From positions 1 to 64,000 of the forward strand of contig JAOVVO010000461.1 of assembly GCA_028564675.1 (NCBI GenBank): a stretch of 64,000 nt of DNA. The letters run 5' to 3'. A program made the position numbers and the translations under genes. Shown here in pieces: positions 1 through 12,500 of this stretch (positions are counted from its first letter, which is position 1; each line of letters starts with the position of its first letter). Under the pieces are notes generated by a model, which had not been told where the DNA came from, did no database searches, and worked only from the letters and a program-made list of their open reading frames with translations. Source of the stretch: Onchocerca lupi. Taxonomy: Eukaryota; Nematoda; Chromadorea; Rhabditida; Onchocercidae.

Positions 1-74
<74 letters not shown>
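1..74. repeat. (ATA)n microsatellite
   Basis: A pure run of the trinucleotide ATA/TAA opens the window and decays into AT-rich sequence after about base 74. Because it runs to the window edge its true length is unknown. Confidence 0.97.
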
Positions 75-80
<6 letters not shown>

Positions 81-2928
81 TTATAATAATAATAGGACAT
101 TTTATTATTATTATCATTTCAGAAAATTTTCAACTGAAATTTTTGAATAAACACTATAAATTTTTGACAAATGTAATGTTTAAATAAACAATGAGCACAA
201 TAAATTTGAAGTTTTCTAAAATTTGATTATAGATGCAATTTTGTTTTCGCTTTAATTATAACAAATTACTATTTCATAATTTTTTCAACTAAAATATGAA
301 GAAAATATGCGTATTTTTTTGACAATTATGATTTATAACGAATAAATAATAAATAACAACTTTTTCTTTTCGGAATTTGATTACAGTCAATTCGATATTT
401 AAAATTTGCATGATATGATAAATTCTGGTGAAAAAAAACTTTGAAAATTGCAAAAACAGAAGATTTCTCAAAATAAATTCTTTGTTTTACTTTTTTTTTC
501 CTATTTTTCCGAATAATATTATATTCGAAGAAATCAAGTTTTAAAATTTTTTAATTTCCAAAAAGATAAGCGAAAGATGCGAATAATCATAATTTACTTA
601 GAAATGTTATTAATTTCAATCAATTTATGCGATTTGAACAATTATAATTCATTATTTATATTTTTTTATTTAATTATTAAATTCTTTCGCATCGTATATA
701 TTTTCTTTCTTGTAAAATAAAATTCAACAAAATTACTCATCCTTTTTACAATTTGACTTAAATTTTTAATCATAAATTCGTAACTTGACCAAATATTATC
801 TGTCCTGGATTTTCGACATCTAAACAAGTAAAAACAGTATTTTAAAAATTTGGAAATTTATTTCATTTGTCAATACTATGATATGATAATAATGCTTTAT
901 CTTTTCTTCATTTGAATTAAATTTTAACGTTTGCAAATTATTATATAATTTATTTACTTTATATTTTTGATTTCCGAAAGGTTGAAAAAAGTTTTGAAAA
1001 ATTTATTCATTTGTCAGCTCAATGATTGAGGCAAATTTTTCCACTTCTCAGCAATCATAATATGATAATAGCCATCGTTTTCTTTTATTTAAGTTTCTGA
1101 TTTTAATCCTTGCAATTTTATTATATAATTATTTATTTTCAATTTTTATCATCACTTTTGTTTGTTTGTCTAAAAATATTAATTTAAAATTCAGGAAAAT
1201 ATTCATACATCTATCGCTTATGATAGCCAATAATTTATCTTTTTCTTTATCATACAAAAATATGCAAAAAAATTTTCTTTTTCATTTTTTCTAAAACTGT
1301 TTTTTCAAACTTTATTTATGTTTTTTAACAAATAAAATCAAAAACTTTTTTTATAAAATATTCAAAAAAAAAAGAAAATTAAAATAATAAAGAAATACCT
1401 TCTCGATTTTCATCGCCTGCATCTTTTTCTTGATCGCATCCATTTTTGTTTCTGTTTATTGTTTCAATTTATTGAATAAAATATATAACTTCTCGGCTAA
1501 AAAGAAAAAAAAGTGAAAAAAACTTATTTCAAAAAAGTTTAGAAAAAGCGAAGCGAAAAATACGAATTTTCTTAAAAATTTTAAAAGAAAACAAAACAAA
1601 AAAAGAAAAAAAGAAAAGAAAAATTCAGTAAGTCAAAAATAATTGTAATGGATAGGAAGAGATATGTATAATGATAAAAACAAATTTATCATGGATATTT
1701 GTGTTTTCTATGAATTCTCCCCTATCAGTTGATATCTTTTATGAACATTCGTTCTTTTTTTTCACTTTTTTTTCTCCCTTTCTTTCCTTCTTTCTTTCCC
1801 GTTCTCTTCATTCATTCGTTCCTTTTCTAAACTTAAAAAACTTAAAAAACTTTAAACTTAAAAAAAATTTTTGAAAATACTAATCTAATAATTAATTAAA
1901 TCGTTTTCATTTTAACAAATGAGTTTTTTTTCTTTCTAAATTATATCATTACTATTATCGTTTCAATACAATAGTAATCATTACGATTTATTATCAATAA
2001 CAAAGGTAGTAGTAGAAATAGAAAGGTAAATAAGAAGAAAATTTTGTTGCAACTAAAAGAAACAATTACAAGTTTATTTTAAGTAAGTAAGTAAGTTAAT
2101 AGTGAAAGATAAGATATGAAAAGAATGAATGATAAAAGAAAGCAAATCATTTGTTATCATTATCAATAAAAGATGAAAGTATCTATAACTAAGAAAAATA
2201 TTTAAACGAAATAATTATGGGAAGAAAATTTATTTTATTAATGACAATTTAAAAATTATCATATTAACAAATGATGTTTTTTTAATTAAGACGATAATTT
2301 AAAATCTAATAATGATAATTTTGAAATTTATCAAATGGTTTTTTTTCTTACTTTATTTTAATAATCTTTTAAAATTTATCATATCATCGTCCTACTAATT
2401 TAGTGAATATAAAAATAAGAAATGAATGAAATGAATGAATAATAGTATAGTAATATTTATCAACAACAAATAGTAATAGTGAAATAAATAAGTAAATAAG
2501 AGATGAAAGTATTCAAGTAAGAGAAGGAATTTAATTAAACTAATCATTAGGAAAGAGAAGAATATTATCATATAATTCTCTTGCCTTCTCAATTTATCAG
2601 TTAAAATAGGAAAAGATGTGTCCGTTTGTGTTACAATGAAATGAATAGAAATGAAAAGTTTTGCTCAGACTTACTTATTATTTCAGCTTTATCCCAGGAA
2701 TTTATCCACTCTTATATCTTTTCCGGTTAAAACTTCCATCTTTACAACACTAACAGCTGTTGCTAAGATTTAATTTTCAATAGTTTAAAACTAACTAAAC
2801 CAACCAACCAACCAACTTATCATCCATCCATTTCCTACATTCATATTTCATCATTGCATTTCTCTTTTCACTTTCTCTCTTTTTTTTCTCTTTGGAAGCA
2901 TAAAAGAAAGAGAAATAGCTCTTTCTTT

Positions 2929-3320
2929 TCGTAAATATAAGAGAGAGAGAGAGGAAGATAAGATAAGATAAGAAAAGATAAGTTGGAAAGTTAAAATTAG
3001 AAAAGGGGGCGGATAAAAAGATATCAAAAAAAGAGAAAAAGAGAGATAAGATAAAGTGAAAAGTTAAAGTTAAAAGAAGCGGCTGATAAAAAGATATTAA
3101 ATAATATATATATATATATATATATAAATATTTTCTCTTCGTAAATATAAAAGAGAGAGAGAAAGAGAGGAGAGATAAATAAGATGAGATGAAACGCTGA
3201 AAGTTACAAGAAGAGGCGGATAAAAAGATATCAAAAATAAAGAATAAAAGAAAAAAAAAGAGAGGTAAGATAAAAAGTTTTAGTCAAAAGAGGGGGCGGA
3301 TGAAAAAACATTAAATAATT
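2929..3320. repeat. degenerate tandem repeat, GA-rich with GGCGGATAAAAAGAT core
   Basis: A motif close to ggcggataaaaagatatcaa recurs near 3007, 3068 (ggctgataaaaag), 3213 and 3295, each time next to purine-rich GAGA/AGATAAGA runs and a short AAAGTTAAA-like element. The phrase tcttcgtaaatataa followed by GAGAGA occurs twice (about 2935 and 3138). Unit length varies from about 60 to 150 bases, so this is an old, irregular repeat. No coding potential. Confidence 0.7.
3104..3126. repeat. (TA)n microsatellite
   Basis: Alternating AT run inside the larger GA-rich repeat field. Confidence 0.9.
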
Positions 3321-6300
3321 TGATGGTTTAAAGAAAAGGAATAAATAACTGTTCGAGAAAAAGTTTTTTTTTTTTTCATTTTGTTTTTCGCTTTTTTTTC
3401 TTTCTTTCTTTTCCTCTTTCGTTTTCATTTACAAGAATTGCTGAAAAATTTTCACCAACTGATACGAAAATATCATCCACGTAAGAACGATCATTTTTCT
3501 TTGCAAAAACTTTAGTTTTTATACTTTTCAACTTTTTTTCTCTTCCTTTTTTCGTTTAATCTTTCTCTTTTTCTTCCTCTTGTTATCATCTTTTTATAAC
3601 TTTTTTTTAAAAATTAAGAATGAAAATTTTTGCATTACATAATTTTTATAAGATGCGAATAAGACAAAAGAAAGGACTAATTTTATATTTTTTAACTCTT
3701 TGCTTCTTTTCTCATCTTTATTTTCTTTTTCTTTCTTTTATTTAAATTATCTCTCTTTCTCTTTTTTTACTTTTTTTTTTATTTTTCAAATTCGGAATAA
3801 AAATTTTTGCATTTCTAAATTGCAAAATATAATTCAAAACGAAAAAAAATATTTCTTTTTGTATTAGTCAGCTTTATTTAAAACTTTTCCAACTTTTTCT
3901 CTCTCCCTCTCTCTTTCCCTTTCTCTCCCATTTTTCTCTTGCTATATATCTGGGTGTATGTTATGTATGTCGAACAAAATTAAATATTTATTAGCAGTAT
4001 CATACAACTGGCATATAATTTCAGTATTATATCCATTAAGTTATATTAATAAATTAATGAAAACTTATTAATTAACGACAATTTTAAAAAAAAAATTGAG
4101 AGGAAAATTTATTAATTTATGAAAACTTCTAAAGAACATATTGATGAAAAACTCATTAATTAACGGAAACTACCAAGAAATATTAAAGAAAAAACTTCGG
4201 TTTTTAAAATTTTTGCTGAAATTTTTTATGCATAATCTAAAAATTATATTTAAAAGAATAAAAGATAGGATAATGATGATAAAGATATGAATATACAGAG
4301 ATATTTATGTACGTCCATTTTATAATATGATGAAAATAAAGACAAGATAAAAATGATAAGTGATATGATATAGATACGTAAATATGTTCGCATAAAGAAA
4401 AAAATGATAAATGATAAGAATATAGTCACAGACTTGCGTACTGTTTGTATAAACATGTGATGATAATGATAAATAATGGATAAAGATAAAATAATAATGG
4501 TAAATGATATATAAATGCAATACGTTCATATATTTTTGACATAGAATTTAAAAATATACATAAAATGCGATGATAAAAAAATAAAAATAAAATAATTATA
4601 ATAAATTATATAATTTTACGTACGTGTACGTGTGTTCATAAGCGCACGTATGTGAGTTTTTTTTCACACGTTTAACTATCAGTAAAGACCAAATCATAAA
4701 TTTATCTTCCTTACAGAAAATCTTTTATTAAATTTACGAAAATACTGAGTAAATCGATACTTTTTTTCAAAGTTCTATAATCAAGCACTTTTTTTCTCTG
4801 AAATTAAAATGAAAATCTTCAGTTTTTTCTTTGTTGTTAAAAATTGTTTCGAGAATAAATAATTAAATTCCAATCTTTCGAAATGAATTGCTTTTCAATT
4901 TTCAACTGAATCCTTTTTTCATTTTATTTTTTTTAAACCATGAAAATAACAATTAATTTGAAGTAATTTTAATATATCCAGACATATATTATAGATTTTG
5001 GATAAACTATGCAGAAAATTCCAATTTATCATGTTTTCCGGGTAAGATATTTCCAAGAAATGATTATCACATTGTTTTTTTTTCCGAAACTTGATCGCTC
5101 ATTTCACGAATTTTTTGCTTAGTTATATAATCAATAATAGGAATGATCAATCCTGATAAGTAAAATTTATTGATCGAACAGAGAATATTATCAAATTGAT
5201 TGGGGAAAGTATTTATTATTCATAGCTCATTACAATCCTTTATCATTCGTTTAGAATCGGTAAACGTGAATGATAAGAATAATCAGTTTCGACAAACAGA
5301 ATTTATTAATCAGAAAATTTATCTCAAAACAGAAATCCTACCCAAAAATATGCAACATTTACAACGTTAAGATTAGCTATTCATCACTTGTACGATATCA
5401 GTAAATATAATAATTGGGAGACTATCAAATTGTAAATGTGATAACAATATTCTAATTTTTCAAAATTAATTTCTTTCATTTTAAGACATTCATTCAATAA
5501 CTACAAGCAGTAATAGAGAAATCACTGAATTTCATCCAAAATTATGATAATTTGCAACTGGTTTTTTTTTTCTGAGATATTGAAATTAACAAAATTCAAT
5601 TTCATTTTCCCACATTTCATAATTAATCGATATAACCAGTGTTCCTTAAATAAATAAAAATAAACTAATTGTATGATAGTAGAATAACTTCCAGAAACAA
5701 ATTTTACTGTTTTTCATCAAAATATCAGTTAATATCACTGATTAAAACATTTTTTCTTTAGATTGTAAATATGAAATTCAAGTTCCACTGTAATCTCTTA
5801 ACTAGATTGAAAAAAAAAAAAAGGAAGAGAAAAATCAACCCAACTCTTTTCATTTTTTTACACAAAATTTTTAAAATAATAGGATATTAATGACTTCTGT
5901 TGAGTTATTAATATTTCCTTAATGAAATGTGACGGGATTCCGTTATAAATATTTCCTTCGACAATAAATATTTTCTTTTTTCCTTGCAATTAAAGTTTTA
6001 TTATTTTGAACGGATAATTTTATTATTCGGGAAAAAAACCTACTTGTTTTTAAACAAATTTATTCCCTGAGAAAAAATGATTTATACATATTAAAAAAAG
6101 GGTACAATACGTCAAAATTTCAGATTCCTGCATCAATTTTAACAAATCAGATTGATATGAAGAGCAAGATTTGTTTATCATTTTGTTTGGCTATTAAAGG
6201 AAATTAGTTTTTCAAAAAGTTGGATAAATCATTCAGTGTTATATAGAGCACATGATAAAATAATTACAAGACTATACGATACTGTTATTATTTGATAATA

Positions 6301-6383
6301 ACAAGATGAAAGCAAGTGAGTCAGTCTACTAAGATTAAAGATTATTTACCAAGATTTAAAAAAAAAAGAAACGAAATCCTGAA

Positions 6384-9300
6384 TCATCGCAAATAACACG
6401 GAATGAAGATTAGAAGACCAGCTTCACCACCACAAATTGCCAACTGACCAGATGGCTCGCTTACAGCTAATCGGTTCAGTGATTCCGTACGAAGATCCAA
6501 ACTAAATTGTGACATGGCAGTTTTACCGGTCTAAAAAAAAGGATATGATTTCAAGAAAACAAAAAGGTGTTTAGATTAATATTTTAAAGAAATGATTAGA
6601 TTAATAAATAATGAAATGAAAACTGAATTGTCTTGTGATATCTATATGACAAATTTCAAATAAAAATAATAGAAAAGAAAACCAAACTTTAAAATAAGAT
6701 TCCTGAAATTAAATTATGTCTATAAAAAAAAAATCACGAAAGTATAATTCATTAAGGAGTTCTTCTGTGTTCTTATAAATATGAAGTCACGATTTGATAT
6801 CCTTTATTTTTTAGAGTCATAGAACAAAGCGCTTGCAGAAATCATCATATACTCAGGCTTAAGTCTAAATTCTAAATTTCAATACTTGTATCTCATAACA
6901 AAGACTAATGAATTTGTTAGTAATCCGCCTACTTTTTGATTTTATGAAACGTGCATATTAAATCATACTTTGATATCCTCAAAACAAAATTCAAGATGCG
7001 ACTTTTCAGCACACAATTGTAAATTTGTGAGAGGCGGAGGAAACTTCGCTTCATTTCTACATTCCGCACTATCGCTCACACTGATATCATCATTTAGAGC
7101 TGGTTCAACACTCTGTAATTTTGTTGCATCATTAAACTATTAAAAATGAAATTGGTTAAGGCTAATAGTGCCACTAATTGTTACTTTGGAAAAAAAAAAA
7201 AAGAAAAAAAAAACTAGCTGAAATCATGCCATATTTCGCAAAAAACAAATATTTTATTTCCATTGATTCATGTAATATCTTGAAATTTTTATGATTCGTT
7301 TAGATTTTGTATAATTTTTTTACCTCGAAAAGATCAAACGAATACTTGGTAAAGTAGGAACTTCAGCACTTAAGTTTTGTTTGCATTTTTCATGTTTTTG
7401 GACTCACTTTCATTATATGATGGTCAAAAAACTCTAATTTTTTTCAATTGAAAATTTCTTCTATGATGAAATATATGGAGCTTCTTATATCTGTAAAAAC
7501 CACCATCCATTTCTTCCCTTCTCCTAAATTCCATAAAATGAATTTTCACTAGAAATATTTAAATTCAGATCTGTTATCGAAAGAAAATTTCTCTCTCAAA
7601 AAAAACTCTTCCCTTGAATTGTCTTTAAAACATACCTTCCCCCAAGGTACCTCTTCAGACTTCCTCAATACTGTCAGAACAACTTGGCAGGCATTAAATA
7701 AAAAATCTTTCTCCGATCCAACAGCAGCCAAACGGCCATTTAAAGAGACTTGAAGACGACCATCTCCTCCAACCGATATTATTGCGCCCGTCTTTGGACA
7801 TATACATATATCCCAGAGCTGTATTTCATGCCTAAATTCCAAAAACAAAAAAGATTATAATTTGAATTTTTGAATAGTAAGAAGATTTTTTTTGCAATTA
7901 AAATTCAATTTCTTGCAATATCAAATAAGGGACCATAATATCGCTTTCTAATCCACCTATTCCATCTCGGTCAAAGCTTATATAAATTTTCTAACATTTC
8001 ACATTTAACAAACACAAACCTATTAGCCAATGGTACCACGAAGAAACTTCCTTTTGATGAACCTAGTACAATATAACATGTTCCACAAGTCAGGTACATG
8101 CCACCAAGAGTAAAATCCTGTTGATAGCTAAATATACCATTAAAAAGTCCTTCTCGTGAATAAATCTATAATTAGCATATTCAAGAAAACCACTTTCAGA
8201 TAATTCATATTTCTAATTGAAGAAAAAAAAAAACCATAAAAATATGAAATTTGAAAAAATATACTTGCATTCCAGCCGTTCTTTGGGCACCTTCCTCAAT
8301 TACAAATGTCAATGTTGCCAAATCATATATTCTAATCAATTTTTCCCGGAATGATACAGCTACTGGAATTATACAGATATTACAGAAATCAAGAAAGAAA
8401 GGAAAATAAAATATTAAATCTCATTAAAAAATTTCTACAATGACACAAAAATATGTCCTGCAAAAAAAAAAAAGAAAAAGTTAAGCTTCGCTACCTGCTT
8501 TTAGAAAACCTGCAAACAAAATCTCTAGAAATATGAAATTTTATTCCTGAATAGTTCAAATTTAAAAAATTTTTTAACAAGCTTACATTGCTCCAATCCA
8601 CAGAAAACGACATTCAAAGGGGGAGATAACCATTCAGCACTATGTATAATTTTTGCAGATATTGTACTCGCATTCAAATCCCAGATTAATACATGACCTT
8701 TAATATTTTTATTTCAATTCTTTAATTGCTATGTTTATTAATTTACATATAAGCCAAACTAAACTCAAATTAAATATTACTAAGATTAAATATTTCTACT
8801 TATCAAGTAAAAATCATCAAACTGAAGATTTCATTAAGAAATATTTATCTAAAGACTGTTCTTAATAAAAACTATACAAAATCGTTTCATGATTTGCAGT
8901 TTTCAAATAATTTTATTTTCTTCAGTTTCAACATAATATTGCTATCCTTTTTTTCCAAATACGTAAAGTTGTTTTTAGTATAAACTTACAAAACGGCAAA
9001 ATATCATATGTGGTATACCTGATGCAGAAACAGCTGCTAATATGCTAGAACCTCCTTTTTCACTCCACGCAATTGAAATAGTTGGCGCACTATTACAACA
9101 TTCAGGAAGGGAAAGAACTAAATCAGGTTCAGAGCAACAATATACCAATCTGTCATTATCACTGGTTGAAGGAATCGGCAGATCACTACGTATTCTGAAA
9201 TCTAATAAATAGATCCAGATTTCGAAACTAAATATATTTACGAATTAATCCTTAAAGCTTGCTTTTTTTTCAAGTCTAAATGTACTAGATATAATCAATA

Positions 9301-9531
9301 ATTTGTAACTGAGGCTCCTGAATTAAAATTATTGTATTACTTACAGAATTAAGCGATCTACGTACTGTTGTTACCGATAACATTTTCCTCAGTTTCCTTG
9401 TCCCCAAAAGTTCTAGCTTAAACAAAAATTCTATATGGCTCGAATAAAAATTAAACAAGAATTGGAATTGAAATCAAGCATAATTCGAACTAAAACAACA
9501 TCATATTTCTCAAATTTTATTTTCGTCAGTA

Positions 9532-9576
<45 letters not shown>

Positions 9577-12500
9577 ATAGTAATAATTGTGATAAACAGT
9601 AAAGAAACGAAATTAGTAATCCATCACTAACCCAAAAAGTGAAATTGGACCTTTCATACCGCTGACTGCAAGAATACCAACAAAATTTGACAACTTGCTA
9701 TCTTGTTTAACAGAATTTCGCAGTGATGGACACCAGGCTGTGCAAAGTATTGTGCTATAATTCACTTCCAAAAGAAACCACAAAGAAGCTGAGATCCTGA
9801 AATAAGTCAAAGACTACATTTAGCACATTTTAAGGAAAAAAAAAAAAGACTAGAATTTTTGAAATATGATATAGCTATTTTCCCAAAAATTAAAATAATG
9901 CAATATACCTTTCCGGTTTATTGTCATACAGCCAAAACTGCACATAATCAATATTGCAATTTTTTCGATTTTTTGAGACCAAATACTCTTCATCAGAAAA
10001 TACCGTAACGGCTACACATTCACGACCTAAACCTTATTTTTTTTTTTTAATGAGCATATAGAGGATTGTAAATTAGTGTTCAAAATAACTGTTAAAGATA
10101 AAATTCATACACTCAATAAAAATTTATAGCAGATTAATTTTTTGGGAACATTTCTTCATTAGTTTGTATAACACAAGCATTCATTTTATTCTCTTTATTT
10201 CCTTTCAATAAATTCAATTAAGTCAAACTAAATTGATTCTAAAACATATTCAATTGTTGATAGAGTGAAATTCTTAAAGCAGCGCGAATTTTCACTGGCT
10301 GCAACAACTAACCATCTTCTAATTTTCGTGGACAACTTTTGATTGTTGATATTGGTCCGCCGCAATAAGAAACACAACCAATTTCGTGTATATCATTTTC
10401 AGTCGATATAAAATGCCTGAAATTTATTTCCAAATAAATCTGTGAAAGGGAAATGAAATTCTTATTATCAAGAAAGGAAATTAACGAAAAAAAATGAATA
10501 AAATAATTGCTTATTCGAATTCCACTTTTTTTTTTTTTATGAATGCTATCATTATTTTTTTGTGATTGCTAATTCTTCATCATAATTTTAAAAAAAAGAA
10601 AAAACATCCAAATATATAAGCAAAACAAGGTTATGAACATCTCAGATTATACTATGTATCATCAAATAATGCTCAAAATTTTTGATGAACTCAGGAAATT
10701 CACAAATTTAGGTGACTATAATTGAAATTATTGGAATATTAAAATCATCCGAATATTCAACGGACTTTCTCAAATTGAAGAAAACGTATAATATATATGT
10801 TTGAACATAAATATTTAATTATACTTTATTTTATAAACCATTAGAATACTCAGCATAAAAATCAATTGAATTTAAAATTAGTTCTATCAACTTACACTTT
10901 TCTCGTCTTATAATGCAAAGGTTTGGGTACAAAAACTGGCAACCTCTGCCTGTCATCAACTATCCGATCTTTTTGAACGTTTTTCATATTTGCACTTCGA
11001 CTTTTGCTCGATGATGCCGATTGCCATTCGTAGCTATTGCCAGGAGGAAGTATTACAGGAATCGAGCATTTATCAAGCATAATATTCAAGTCTTCACTGC
11101 AATTCAGAAACTATAAAATTAAAAAAAAAAGAATTTCAAGAATTTCAAAAAAAGTTAAAAAGAAAATTTCAAGATTTAAAAGTTTTCTATATAAAAATTA
11201 GAATAAAATGAAAGTATAGAAACCATGAAGATGACAAACCTGAAATCACAGGGTGCAACACGTTTGAAATTATTTGGATGATGCTCAAATTGGACAAGAA
11301 CGTCGCAAAGAGATTCCTTTTCTCTCTGCGCCCTAAGCAATTCATTGGCTCGATCGATCGTTTTCTGATATTGCATCAATTCAGATGGTGTTGGAGCACT
11401 TGCTAAAATCCAGTATTTATCGTTAATTAACTGGAAAAATTCGCGCCCAAAGAGCAAAGAGCAATTTTCATTTAAGGTGAAGACTGGAATATGAATAAAG
11501 AAAAAGCAAAAAGGATGCATCCAACTTTATCCAAGTAAACCAGCAGCATTAATTTTACGAATAAAGAAATTACTCAATTTAATATACCTTCAAGGTTTGC
11601 ACTCTTGAATTTGAATCGTTTAACTCCATCGGATACTTTCATACGTGAACTTTTCTCTGGTAAATATCCCTGTGCTATTGATGGTACTTTCTGCTTATCG
11701 GATTTTTTTTTCTGTAATTAATAAAGAATTAATCGTGAAGAAAGAGTTGAAGAACTAGTAAAAAAAGATTTCAAAGCATTTTTAAAATGATAAAATAGTC
11801 CTTTATCGATCAATTCTTTGAAAGAGGAAGATTCGGTTCATAAAGATATTTGTAAATGCTAAACAAACGCTTATATCAATAATATTCTTCTGTTCGTATT
11901 CAATTTTGTCTTTACAATCTTATCGTTTTCTAAAAGATTGAGTTAACTCATAAAAATATTATTCTAATATTTAGCAATATTCCTGCTTTAACTTTCACTA
12001 AAAAACAGTTATATTTTGATGGACTTTTAGCATGAAAAAAGTTGATTTCAACAGAAATGAATCTTTCATCTGACATAATTAGAAGAATAAGCTTAAGAAA
12101 GTTTATCCAAACTATTCTTTATAAACATACTTTTCTCAATTTCCTCGAAATATCCATATCCAGATCATCACTTTCCGAATTTTCAGAGTATGGTTCATCG
12201 TCTGAACTGAAAACCCTTCACTATAACCTAACACTAATAGTGGCTATTTTAAAATAGAAGACTTCTGATTAACTTCACTCAGAAATAGAAATTTTAACAA
12301 AACCTTCCTCCTTTCCCTCTTGTTTTCGAATCTGCACATATGGCCAAATGTTCACGACCATCTGCTACGGTAGATGTAAATCCGCATTTCCGACATTTCC
12401 AAGGCAATTGATCCTATAAAAGCCAGTGAAATTTAAAAATTCGATCAATTTCTATGAGATTTTCTTCCTCTTCCTTTTTTTTTTCTTTTAAATGCAATCC

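Larger units (their letters stand above)
75..6383. other. gene-free AT-rich region
   Basis: No open frame with coding character and matching splice signals was found on either strand. The stretch consists of T-rich and A-rich runs, GATAA-rich stretches around 4250-4520, and the repeats listed separately. It lies downstream (3') of the WD40-protein gene that ends at 6384, so it may hold that gene's 3' UTR and an upstream or intergenic region of a gene outside the window. Confidence 0.6.

Noticed and set aside
1671..1874. Phe/Ser-rich open frame in the left gene-free region
   Set aside because: It is a T-rich low-complexity run, not a protein-like sequence.
9340..9425. Additional WD40-gene exon with donor TCT|GTAAGT
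   Set aside because: No frame through it satisfies the phases of its neighbours, which join perfectly without it.
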